Under the pieces are notes generated by a model. It worked only from the letters and a program-made list of their open reading frames with translations. It made no database searches and was not told the DNA's origin. From Nostoc sp. FACHB-280 (lineage in GTDB: Bacteria; Cyanobacteriota; Cyanobacteriia; Cyanobacteriales; Nostocaceae), in NCBI RefSeq assembly GCF_014697615.1, contig NZ_JACJSD010000015.1, forward strand, positions 1 through 64,000: a stretch of DNA of 64,000 nt, read 5' to 3'. The number at the start of each line of letters is the position of its first letter. The first letter of the stretch is position 1. The translations under genes were made by a program, and so were the position numbers. Shown piece by piece: positions 27,930 through 35,671 of the stretch.

Positions 27930-28796
27930 TTAGAATGCAGGGGCGATCGTCCCTTTGAGATAGTTATTGATGTAGTCTTTCAATTTGGGATCGACCACCA
28001 ATTGATTTAGCTTTTGGATATTTGGATCATTTACTTTTGATTGTACAGTTGCTAAACCCACTGCATAATTTTTGTTAGCCATACCAATTTCGTCTAACAC
28101 AATTGGGTCTAGGGATACTTTTGCTTGGACTAAAAAAGATGCCGAGGTCACGGCTAAATCAACATCATCCAATGCTCTGACGATCGCATAATTATCTAAT
28201 TCTTGAATTTGCAGATTTTTGGGATGCTTAATTACATCTTTGACGCTGTAATACTCTCCCGTCTTTTCTTTTAAATTGATTAAGTTAATTTGTTTGAGAA
28301 ATTTTAAAGCCCGATCCTGATTGCTATCATCGTTAGAAATAGCGATGGTTGCTCCAGTAGGAATGTCCTTAAGGGATTTTGTTTTGAATTTTTTTGAATA
28401 TAGCCCTGTGATAGTAGTATAGCTACGGTTTAACATGACAAAATCAGCATTCAGTCTTTTAGCAGCTTGTTTCATAAATGGTTCATGCTGGAAAAAGTTA
28501 GCATCAATTTCGCCATTTTTAAGAGCATCGTTAATTTTGACAGAATCAGCAATAGTCACAATTTGAAAGTCAAAGCCGTGACTGGGGGCTATTTCTTTTT
28601 GAATGAACTTTAAAACATCTTCGGTGGTGGTATTGCGAGAACCAACTTTGAGTAATGTTGTCTTGGTTGATTGACTCACCAATTGACTAGTAGAAGTAGG
28701 TTGTTTTGGTGTACAACTGGCGAAAGAAATAGATGCGATCGCACTTCCGATACCTAAAAGAAAATATCGCCGATTGATTCTTGTTAAACTAGCCAT
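27930..28796 (-). CDS. metQ: MetQ/NlpA-family substrate-binding lipoprotein
   Basis: 288 residues from an ATG at 28796, two bases after the MetN stop codon; an in-frame TTG at 28802 overlaps metN but is less likely. The leader MASLTRINRRYFLL ends in a lipobox (SFASC). The mature chain has LKVGSRNTTTEDVLKFIQKE, ANFFQHEPFMKQ, and a C-terminal VVDPKLKDYINNYLKG. Direct coupling to metN supports methionine-type import. It is clearly more divergent from the two tandem MetQ copies upstream than those are from each other. Confidence 0.85.
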   Translation of the reverse strand: MASLTRINRRYFLLGIGSAIASISFASCTPKQPTSTSQLVSQSTKTTLLKVGSRNTTTEDVLKFIQKEIAPSHGFDFQIVTIADSVKINDALKNGEIDANFFQHEPFMKQAAKRLNADFVMLNRSYTTITGLYSKKFKTKSLKDIPTGATIAISNDDSNQDRALKFLKQINLINLKEKTGEYYSVKDVIKHPKNLQIQELDNYAIVRALDDVDLAVTSASFLVQAKVSLDPIVLDEIGMANKNYAVGLATVQSKVNDPNIQKLNQLVVDPKLKDYINNYLKGTIAPAF

Positions 28797-28798
28797 GA

Positions 28799-29776
28799 TC
28801 AATGTACTTCCACTTCAAATTCGGCTTCGTGTAAATAGTTCAAAGCTTGCGTTACCTTTTGTCCTGCTAATTCAATGTGGAACTGACCAACCCGGCGATC
28901 GCCTACAGTTTCCACACTCCCACTCAGGATATTGACATCTACATCAAAATTACGTGCTAAGGTGGCGAAAATTGGCTGACTGGCTTGTTCTCCCGCAAAG
29001 GCGATCGTGGCGAGAACAGCACCAGGTTTTGCTCTATAACCATTCCGCCGGGGAAAAAATTCTTGGGCAAGAAATGATTCTGGTCTAGCGATTAAATCAC
29101 TCACATATCCCTTTTCGACAATTCTGCCAGCATTGAGTATTGCCACACTATCGCAGATTTGCTTGACCACACCCATTTCATGAGTAATCAGTAAGATTGT
29201 CAAACCCATACGCTTATTCAAGTCACGCAACAAGTCCAGAATTGACCTTGTAGTTTGGGGATCAAGTGCAGATGTCGCCTCATCAGATAATAAAACTTTC
29301 GGTTCTCCCGCCAAAGCCCTAGCAATACCGACTCGTTGCTTTTGTCCCCCAGACAGTTGCGCCGGATAAGTATCAGCTTTACCTTGCAAACCCACAAGTG
29401 AAATTAATTCTTCTACCTTAGCCCGACGTTGTAGCCTACTAAGACCCATCACTTCCAAAGGAAAAGCAATGTTTTCTGCCACCGTTCTGCAACTTAGTAA
29501 GTTGAAATGTTGAAAAATCATGCCGATATGTTGACGAGCGACACGTAATTTATCTCCCGTCAATTTTGTTATTTCCTGTCCATCAACCACAACTGAACCT
29601 GATGTTGGTTTTTCTAGTTGATTAACACAACGAATTAACGTGCTTTTACCTGCGCCACTTTGACCTAAAACGCCAAAAATTTCTCCTGGTTTAACAAACA
29701 GACTCACTCCATCTAAAGCGACAACTTTTTGAGTACCTTGGTGATAAATTTTGCGAACATCAGTAAATGTGATCAT
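28799..29776 (-). CDS. metN: methionine-type ABC transporter ATP-binding protein MetN
   Basis: 325 residues from the ATG at 29776 (a purine-rich GGGGGG is ten bases before it). Walker A is GQSGAGKST, the signature LSGGQKQR, Walker B VLLSDEATSALD, and the switch histidine THEMG. A C-terminal NIL domain (about residues 250-325), with VETVGDRRVGQFHIELAG, is the MetN regulatory domain that inhibits transport when methionine is bound. It is the only importer ATPase inside the sulfur island, and its MetI partner is 6 kb downstream. Confidence 0.9.
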   Translation of the reverse strand: MITFTDVRKIYHQGTQKVVALDGVSLFVKPGEIFGVLGQSGAGKSTLIRCVNQLEKPTSGSVVVDGQEITKLTGDKLRVARQHIGMIFQHFNLLSCRTVAENIAFPLEVMGLSRLQRRAKVEELISLVGLQGKADTYPAQLSGGQKQRVGIARALAGEPKVLLSDEATSALDPQTTRSILDLLRDLNKRMGLTILLITHEMGVVKQICDSVAILNAGRIVEKGYVSDLIARPESFLAQEFFPRRNGYRAKPGAVLATIAFAGEQASQPIFATLARNFDVDVNILSGSVETVGDRRVGQFHIELAGQKVTQALNYLHEAEFEVEVH

Positions 29777-29811
29777 TTCAGAATCCCCCCACAATTAATC
29801 ATGACTATTTT

Positions 29812-30705
29812 TTAAGGAATGGGAATCACTGCGCCTTGATATTTATCTCTAATAAATTGTTTGACTTGATCATCCCGTAACAACTTATAAAGTTTTTGAA
29901 TTCTGGGGTCATTTTCCTGCCCTTGTAATGTTGTCACTGTCACCGCATAAATCGGATTTTTACTGGATTCTAACGCCAAGGCATCTTTATCTGTTTTTAG
30001 TCCTCCTGCAAGCACTGTTGCACCCGTCATAACAGCTAAATCAACATCAGGAAGCGAAGGAATCATTTGAGTGGCTGGTACTTCTTTGACTTGTAAGTTT
30101 TTAGGATTTTCGGCAATATCTTTAGGACTAACTAAACCTTTAGCAGTAGTTTTTAACTTTACCAATCCAGCTTCTTCAATTACCTTTAAAGCCCGATGAG
30201 CATTATTAATATCACCAGGAATAATCACAGTGCCATTTTTAGGTAATTCTGCTAAAGATTTGTGTCTTTTGGAATATACACCCACTGGATTTAAGTGAAT
30301 TGGCGGATTTAAAGCCACCATTTTAATATTATGTTGCTGCCCAAAATCCTCCATAAAAGGAACGTGCTGAAAGTAATTAGCATCAATTTGTTTATCTCTC
30401 AGCGCAAAGTTATTTTGTACACTGTCACTAAAGGTGAAAATTTCAATATCTAGTCCCGCTTCTGGTGCGAGATTTTTCTTGACAAACTCTAAAATTTCTC
30501 CGGCTGGAACTGGTGAAACTCCAACTTTAATTTTTTCTTTGGTTGCTGTTGTTGTTGTGTTAGAAGCTGTGGTTGCAGATGGATTAATATTTGTATTAGC
30601 AGAGTTATTTTGTGTTGCACTACAACTCGTAAAAACTGTAGAAGCTGTAAAAGAGACAACTGCTATACGAAAAAACCGACGATTGATGTTGTTAAGCAAA
30701 GTCAT
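29812..30705 (-). CDS. metQ: MetQ/NlpA-family substrate-binding lipoprotein, tandem copy
   Basis: 297 residues. Leader MTLLNNINRRFFRIAVVS with a lipobox at Cys28, then an Asn/Thr/Ala-rich linker. Mature motifs: KIKVGVSPVPAGEILEFVKK, ANYFQHVPFME, NNAHRALKVI and C-terminal FIRDKYQGAVIPIP. It is a tandem duplicate of the gene 24 bases upstream; both end with the same residues. The ligand pocket region around NPPIHLNPVGVYSK is nearly the same in both copies, whereas the next MetQ in the unit differs, suggesting a recent duplication. Confidence 0.87.
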   Translation of the reverse strand: MTLLNNINRRFFRIAVVSFTASTVFTSCSATQNNSANTNINPSATTASNTTTTATKEKIKVGVSPVPAGEILEFVKKNLAPEAGLDIEIFTFSDSVQNNFALRDKQIDANYFQHVPFMEDFGQQHNIKMVALNPPIHLNPVGVYSKRHKSLAELPKNGTVIIPGDINNAHRALKVIEEAGLVKLKTTAKGLVSPKDIAENPKNLQVKEVPATQMIPSLPDVDLAVMTGATVLAGGLKTDKDALALESSKNPIYAVTVTTLQGQENDPRIQKLYKLLRDDQVKQFIRDKYQGAVIPIP

Positions 30706-30729
30706 TGATTTAATTACAAAGAATGAAAA

Positions 30730-31623
30730 TTAAGGGATGGGAATCACTGCGCCTTGATATTTATCTCTAATAAATTGTTTAACTTTATCGTCCCGCAACA
30801 ACTTATAGAGTTTCTGCACTCTGGGGTCAGTTTCTTTACCTTTTAATGTTGTGACAGTCACCGCATAAATTGGGTCTTTAGCTGTCTCTAAAGCTAAAGC
30901 ATCTTTATCGGTTTTTAATCCAGCTTGGACAATCCAATTACCTGTAACTCCGGCTAAATCCACATCAGGAAGACTGGGAATTGCTTGCGCTCCTGGTATT
31001 TCTTTAATTTGAATATTTTTGGGATTTTCAACAATATCTTTAGGACTCGCCGGACGAACATTTTCCTTCAGTTTGATTAATCCTGATGATTCTAAGACTT
31101 TTAAAGCCCGATGAGCATTGCTAGGATCATCAGGAATTGTCACCAGAGCTTTGTTAGGTACATCTTTGAGTGACTTATATTTTTTAGAAAAGAGTCCCAC
31201 GGGATTTAAATGAATTTGCGGCGTAAAAGCATACATTTCAAAATTATGTTTCTTGCCATAGTCCTCCATAAAAGGAATATGTTGGAAATAATTGGCATCA
31301 ATCACACCATCTTTCAAAGCAGTGTTATTCTGCACAAAGTCATTGAAAGTAACTATTTCGATATCTAGTCCCGCTTCTGGTGCTAAATTCTTTTTGACAA
31401 ACTCTAATATTTCGCCGGCTGGAACTGGTGTGACACCAACTTTGATTTTTTCTTTGGCAGGAGTTGTGGTTGTATTGGCTGCTGTGGTTGCTGAAGGATT
31501 CACATTGGTATTCACAGCCGAATTATTCTGCGGTGAACTACAACTAGCAAAGACTGTAGAAGCTGCAAATGATGTGATGGCAATTAAAAAGAATCGGCGG
31601 TTAATGTTAGTAGGTAATTTCAT
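30730..31623 (-). CDS. metQ: MetQ/NlpA-family substrate-binding lipoprotein, tandem copy
   Basis: 297 residues, same length and layout as the adjacent copy at 29812-30705. The leader MKLPTNINRRFFLIAITSF ends in a lipobox at Cys28, followed by a linker containing NPSATTAANTTTT. The mature part has KIKVGVTPVPAGEILEFVKK, ANYFQHIPFMED and ends FIRDKYQGAVIPIP. The pair shares most residues, with differences scattered over the surface and in the central EIPGAQAIPSLPD region, so the ligands may be similar. It precedes the tandem copy, metN and a third metQ in what looks like one transcription unit. Confidence 0.87.
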   Translation of the reverse strand: MKLPTNINRRFFLIAITSFAASTVFASCSSPQNNSAVNTNVNPSATTAANTTTTPAKEKIKVGVTPVPAGEILEFVKKNLAPEAGLDIEIVTFNDFVQNNTALKDGVIDANYFQHIPFMEDYGKKHNFEMYAFTPQIHLNPVGLFSKKYKSLKDVPNKALVTIPDDPSNAHRALKVLESSGLIKLKENVRPASPKDIVENPKNIQIKEIPGAQAIPSLPDVDLAGVTGNWIVQAGLKTDKDALALETAKDPIYAVTVTTLKGKETDPRVQKLYKLLRDDKVKQFIRDKYQGAVIPIP

Positions 31624-31648
31624 AGTTGTAATTACGAGTTAATTTGAC

Positions 31649-31785
31649 TGTAAGAACTCAGCACCCAGAAATCAAAAGTCAGATATTGATCAGGAATGCA
31701 GCCTGATTTATCTATTTAGTCATTCAATATTATTCAGATTCTTTAACTATTCTGGCTCCTGACTTCTGACTCCTGAATTCTTACA
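31649..31785. repeat. long imperfect palindrome
   Basis: The left arm begins TGTAAGAACTCAG and the right arm ends CTGAATTCTTACA; these ends are complementary at 12 of 13 bases, with further partial matches inward (CAGAAATCA, TGACTTCTG). The element at 46541-46641 has arms of the same sequence. It separates the MetQ gene cluster from an SsuA-like gene. Confidence 0.55.
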
Positions 31786-31792
31786 TATTGAT

Positions 31793-32878
31793 TTACCACT
31801 TTTGGTCAGGAATCCAGTTGTAGTTTTTATCTTTGACATCTATTTTTTTCGGAATGATTTTAAGTTCATAAAATGTATCCGCCATCCGTTGCAGACCGCT
31901 CAAAACTTCATCTGTAACTGGTAATACTTCCCGTTTACCACCTCGTTCTTCTACTGTTTCCATTGTTTTTAGGTCAATTTTGTACAGTTTAGAAAGTAGT
32001 TTTGCAGAATCTTTGTAGTTTTCTCTCGACCAAGTACCCGCTTTTTCTAACTCTTGCAAAATTACTTTGAGAACGTCTGGATGATCGCGGACAAAATCTG
32101 GAGCAGCATAATAAAAACTAGGGCTTTCGAGTGCTGCTTGATCTCCAAATACGGCGCTATTATCTGCCAGTAAGCGAGTGCGGAGTTTGCGTTCAGCTTC
32201 AGCTGTGTAAGGGTCCCAAATTAACCACGCATCAATATCACCACGTTCAAATGCTGGTAAGGCTTCTGCTGGTGTCAGATATAGAGGTTGAATATCACTA
32301 AATTTCAATCCAACTTTTTCTAAAGCACGCACAATAATATAGTGTTGACCAGAACCTTTTGCAAAAGCAACTTTTTTACCTTTTAAATCAGTAAGTGTTT
32401 TGATTGGGGAATTTTCTTGGACTAAAATAGCAGAACCTCTGGTGCTACCTGTACCAGCTGCAACTCTGACAAAGGGTTTATCACCAGCTTGAGCAAACAC
32501 GCTTCCTGTACCGCCACCACCACCAAAAACGATCGCACCTGCTCCCATCCCATCCAAAAGCGGTGCTGTGGAAGAAAACTCATTCCACGTTACAGATATT
32601 CCCAAGGGTTGTAATCGCTTTTCTAAACTTCCTTGGGCTTTGATAATATTCAACAACGCCATCCCTTTTTGATGACCCATTTTCAGGACTGTGAGCTTGG
32701 GTGCTTGGGCTTTTTGGGTGGATGTATCAGCTGAATTACTGGGGGCGCAAGATGCGATCGCTAAACTCAATCCTATACCCAGCACAAATAATACAGCAAA
32801 AGTCTTAATTCTTTGATTCTGAAATAATCCCCACTTTCTGAAAGAACTTAACAATTTATTTAGTATTTGCTCTATCAT
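31793..32878 (-). CDS. sulfonate-type ABC transporter substrate-binding lipoprotein (SsuA-like)
   Basis: 361 residues. A long leader (MIEQILNKLL onwards) with a hydrophobic segment ends in a lipobox at Cys44 (IASCAPS). The mature part carries TVLKMGHQKGMALLNIIKAQGSLE, the glycine-rich AIVFGGGGGTGSVFAQAG, PIKTLTDLKGKKVAFAKGSGQHY, and DIDAWLIWDPYTAEAE. This is the SsuA/NMT1 type; the glycine-rich turn is unusual compared with the other three copies. It is upstream of the MetQ pair and after the ferritin-like gene, on the same strand. Confidence 0.83.
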   Translation of the reverse strand: MIEQILNKLLSSFRKWGLFQNQRIKTFAVLFVLGIGLSLAIASCAPSNSADTSTQKAQAPKLTVLKMGHQKGMALLNIIKAQGSLEKRLQPLGISVTWNEFSSTAPLLDGMGAGAIVFGGGGGTGSVFAQAGDKPFVRVAAGTGSTRGSAILVQENSPIKTLTDLKGKKVAFAKGSGQHYIIVRALEKVGLKFSDIQPLYLTPAEALPAFERGDIDAWLIWDPYTAEAERKLRTRLLADNSAVFGDQAALESPSFYYAAPDFVRDHPDVLKVILQELEKAGTWSRENYKDSAKLLSKLYKIDLKTMETVEERGGKREVLPVTDEVLSGLQRMADTFYELKIIPKKIDVKDKNYNWIPDQKW

Positions 32879-33248
32879 AAATTAACCCTCCTTTGTGTCA
32901 CATTATTCCAATGCAAATCTTGGGGTTTTTGCAAGTATTATGAACTAATATTAGGCATAGAAAAATATCTTTTCTCTATGCCAAAAATATCGTTAAAGCT
33001 GGTTGAAACCTGTCTGCAAATTAGTTCTATTAGAAAGGATATAATATATCTATTCTCTAAATAGTTGTTGTGTTCCTTGCGACTAAATTTGAAATTTTTA
33101 CATATTAGTATTTAACCCAAAATTTTTCTGCAATTAAACAAAGAAAAGATTACTAATTATGGAAATAATTAGTAATACTTAAAGACGTTATGAATACAGC
33201 TTCAATAAATCACAAAGTAGTTTTATACTACTTTTGATTTAATATTTA
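32879..33248. other. AT-rich intergenic region
   Basis: 370 bases between the ferritin-like gene stop and the SsuA-like gene start. Apart from a small hairpin at 33214-33234, I see only AT-rich sequence without a supportable ORF. It probably contains the promoter of the SsuA-like gene. Confidence 0.4.
33214..33234 (-). terminator. small hairpin after the ferritin-like gene
   Basis: AAAGTAG (33214-33220) pairs with CTACTTT (33228-33234), with a seven-base loop, 15 bases past the stop codon. The arm is AT-rich and the following U-run is short, so termination is uncertain. Confidence 0.35.
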
Positions 33249-34064
33249 TTAATCATTAACACTCACAAGTTTGGGTAGCTTAGATACAGGTATATCTAAG
33301 AAATAAGCAAGTACCTCTCGCCGCCAAGTGTCATAAAGTACTGGCAAATTATCAATTTCAACTCCAATAGCTTTTTGACTCAATTGCCAATGATTGCGAA
33401 GATAAGAATTGCGCCGACGTTGACCTTCTTCATCAGCTTCTAAAACTTGGGCAATTAAATCTTCTTTCTCGGCTTGTGAAGCCTGATCAAATTTACGTTG
33501 CCACCAATCAACCACACCTAAACGATGAACGGCTTCATCTGGTAAGATTTTTTCTGCTGCATATTTGGCAGAGTCTGGGTCATTAATTTTGCTAGTACGG
33601 CTATTGATAAATAACAAAGCCACAATATGCAGTTCATAATGTAATTCAAATGCTAAAAAGCCTTGCCAATTACGAATAGGTAAATCACCCATATAATCCC
33701 AATGTTTCTGCACTTGCTTTTGGATATCTTCAATGGGGTCATGTCCCGATATTGCCTGCGCTCTTAAACGAGTGTTTTGAGCGTGTGCGCCATCATCTCC
33801 TATTTGTCTGCTCAAAAATAGTTGTAATTCTGGGTCTGGAAAGGAGTCAATTATCTTAGCGCAGACTTGCACAATAAATAAATCATGGGCTGCACCAGCT
33901 ACACGAAAACGATAAAAATTCTCTCTTTCTTCATCAGTTTCCGGTGGTCTTGGTTCAACTAATCGCTTTTTGGGAATGTGCGGTGCGTGTTTATCAACTA
34001 ATTTATCGAAGATTTCCAGTTCTAAATCTGTAGTCCAAGCTGGACGAGTTAAGATTGCAGTCAT
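33249..34064 (-). CDS. ferritin-like di-iron domain protein, possible oxygenase
   Basis: 271 residues, all-helical and soluble, with no signal peptide. Residues that could form a di-iron centre are visible in order: Asp91 with His94 (DGAH), Glu140, His142, Glu144 and His146 in FELHYELH, and Glu177 with His180 (DEAVH). The ExxH spacing resembles ferritin-like oxygenases such as the phenylacetyl-CoA epoxidase subunits. I do not know a named family for it. It sits in the sulfur island between an SfnG-like monooxygenase (126 bases upstream) and an SsuA-like gene, so an oxidative role on an organosulfur compound is possible but unproven. Confidence 0.6.
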   Translation of the reverse strand: MTAILTRPAWTTDLELEIFDKLVDKHAPHIPKKRLVEPRPPETDEERENFYRFRVAGAAHDLFIVQVCAKIIDSFPDPELQLFLSRQIGDDGAHAQNTRLRAQAISGHDPIEDIQKQVQKHWDYMGDLPIRNWQGFLAFELHYELHIVALLFINSRTSKINDPDSAKYAAEKILPDEAVHRLGVVDWWQRKFDQASQAEKEDLIAQVLEADEEGQRRRNSYLRNHWQLSQKAIGVEIDNLPVLYDTWRREVLAYFLDIPVSKLPKLVSVND

Positions 34065-34189
34065 AAAGTTACCTTTGGGTAATGAGAATTAGGAAAAGAT
34101 GTTTGGATTCAATCTAAAATTCTTAATACCAATTCACTAAAATTACGAAACAGATGTCAATCCCCAAAACCTTGATTAATCAGGCTTTG

Positions 34190-35302
34190 TTAATTGCGAA
34201 TTGAGAATTGCGAATTGGTATTAGCCCCTATTTTGGCGTTGGCGATCGCTTCACTTTCTCCTGTTATCGCTCTTACTCTTGGTATAATCTCCGCAGCAAA
34301 ACGCTCCATTTCTGTAGCGAAAGGTTGGAATTGCAGCATAAACGTATCAATTCCTACTTTGGTAAATTCAGCAATGCGCTGGGCTACGGTTTCATAACTC
34401 CCAACCAAACCAGCCGCAGTCCCGCCATTACTCGCCACACCTGGATATTTCGCCATGTTTTTGAACATAACCACTTCGGAATCTACGCCTTTGAGTAGTT
34501 CTGTGCGATCGTCCTGGGCGAGTACCATTGCTCTGAGGTTTTGATATTCTGCTTCGGCTTCTGCGTCTGTTGGTCGAGCAATGACAAAGGCTGACATTGC
34601 AAAGCCAATAGGTTGAGAGCGAGATTGAGTTTTTTGCCGCACTTGAGCAATTGTTTCGCGGATAACTTCTATCGGACGACCATTGAGAAAGAATGTATGC
34701 GCTTGTTTTGCAGCTAGTTCTTGCGCTGGTTCTGACTCTCCCCCGACATACACACGCGGATGGGGTTTAGCAATAGGTGGAGGATTCAGCTTCAAATCAT
34801 TGATGTGAAAATAGTCGCCGTGGAAGTTAACGTTTTCCCCACTCCACAAAGCTTTGACAACTCTTATCCATTCATCAGAATAGCGATAACGTTCGTCGTG
34901 AGACAAAAAATTGATCCCTGGTTTTTCCATTTCTGGTCTAAACCAAGCACTCACTAAGTTAATTGCAAAACGTCCTTGGCTAATTGCATCAATTCCTAAA
35001 GCCATCTTGGCTAAGACGGCGGGATGAAATAGTAATGGCTTAACAGCTGCAATAATCTCAATAGAACTTGTCGCTTCTGCGAGTGCTGCGGCGGCTGTCC
35101 AGGTTTCTAATTGGTCAAGTTGTTGGTTCCTGGGATTGATGATATGTTGCGCTATTAAAGTTGTGGTAAATCCGCACCTTTCAGCCAACCGAATTAAACT
35201 CTTAGCTCGTGAGTAACTAGCATCACGAGGTTCAAGAGGATGGTTCATCACGCCGCAGTTGCCGTAAACGGGAATCCATATCCCATAGCGTGGTTCAGAC
35301 AT
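34190..35302 (-). CDS. LLM-class FMN monooxygenase (SfnG-like)
   Basis: 370 residues. It begins SEPRYGIWIPVYGN and shows LETWTAAAALAEATSSIEII, FHPAVLAKMALGIDAISQGR, the phosphate-binding INLVSAWF, SHDERYRYSDEWIRVVKALWSG and PHPRVYVGGESEPAQELA. The order and spacing match SfnG (dimethyl sulfone monooxygenase) and related SsuD-type enzymes more closely than DszA. A divergently transcribed near-copy lies at 35672-36727. A candidate sulfur-response element lies between the two. A reduced-flavin supply from elsewhere in the genome is needed. Confidence 0.82.
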   Translation of the reverse strand: MSEPRYGIWIPVYGNCGVMNHPLEPRDASYSRAKSLIRLAERCGFTTTLIAQHIINPRNQQLDQLETWTAAAALAEATSSIEIIAAVKPLLFHPAVLAKMALGIDAISQGRFAINLVSAWFRPEMEKPGINFLSHDERYRYSDEWIRVVKALWSGENVNFHGDYFHINDLKLNPPPIAKPHPRVYVGGESEPAQELAAKQAHTFFLNGRPIEVIRETIAQVRQKTQSRSQPIGFAMSAFVIARPTDAEAEAEYQNLRAMVLAQDDRTELLKGVDSEVVMFKNMAKYPGVASNGGTAAGLVGSYETVAQRIAEFTKVGIDTFMLQFQPFATEMERFAAEIIPRVRAITGESEAIANAKIGANTNSQFSIRN

Positions 35303-35671
35303 AGCTTTCTAGAACCTTTGTAGTCGGCACTAAAACTCAAGTTTTGTACCCAGATATCCTACGGTAAATCGGTAGATTTATAGTAGTATACTATGAGGTT
35401 TGCATATATGAGCATAAAAAACAAGGGGATATTGAGATTTTTCTCTCCTAGGGCTTATGTACAAAAGTTGTTTGTTGAGGCTGGTTCAGGTTGAGTTTAA
35501 GAGTTGAGGGGTAAGTAGTTCACTAACCCAAAATTGCTGTGTAGACCTAGCAGGGGGCAAGGGAGAAAATATTTAGACCCTTACATACATTCACCCTGAC
35601 TCAAACCCTTGATTTTGCTGATTAATACCTCAGCCTTATTTCTGTTGTGTTTGTTGAACTTGGAGGTAAAA
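35303..35671. other. divergent promoter region between two SfnG-like genes
   Basis: 369 bases separating two divergent paralogues. It contains the direct-repeat element at 35360-35377, followed at once by an AT-rich TTATAGTAGTATACTATGA stretch that could serve as a promoter. No ORF with a ribosome-binding site is seen. Confidence 0.5.
35360..35377 (+). promoter_or_regulatory. candidate sulfur-response element (best copy)
   Basis: Reads TACGGTAAATCGGTAGAT on the plus strand, a direct repeat of CGGTARAT. It lies 58-75 bases upstream of the minus-strand SfnG-like start and about 295 bases before the plus-strand one. Its orientation follows the plus-strand gene, while the other four copies follow minus-strand genes. 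Confidence 0.6.
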
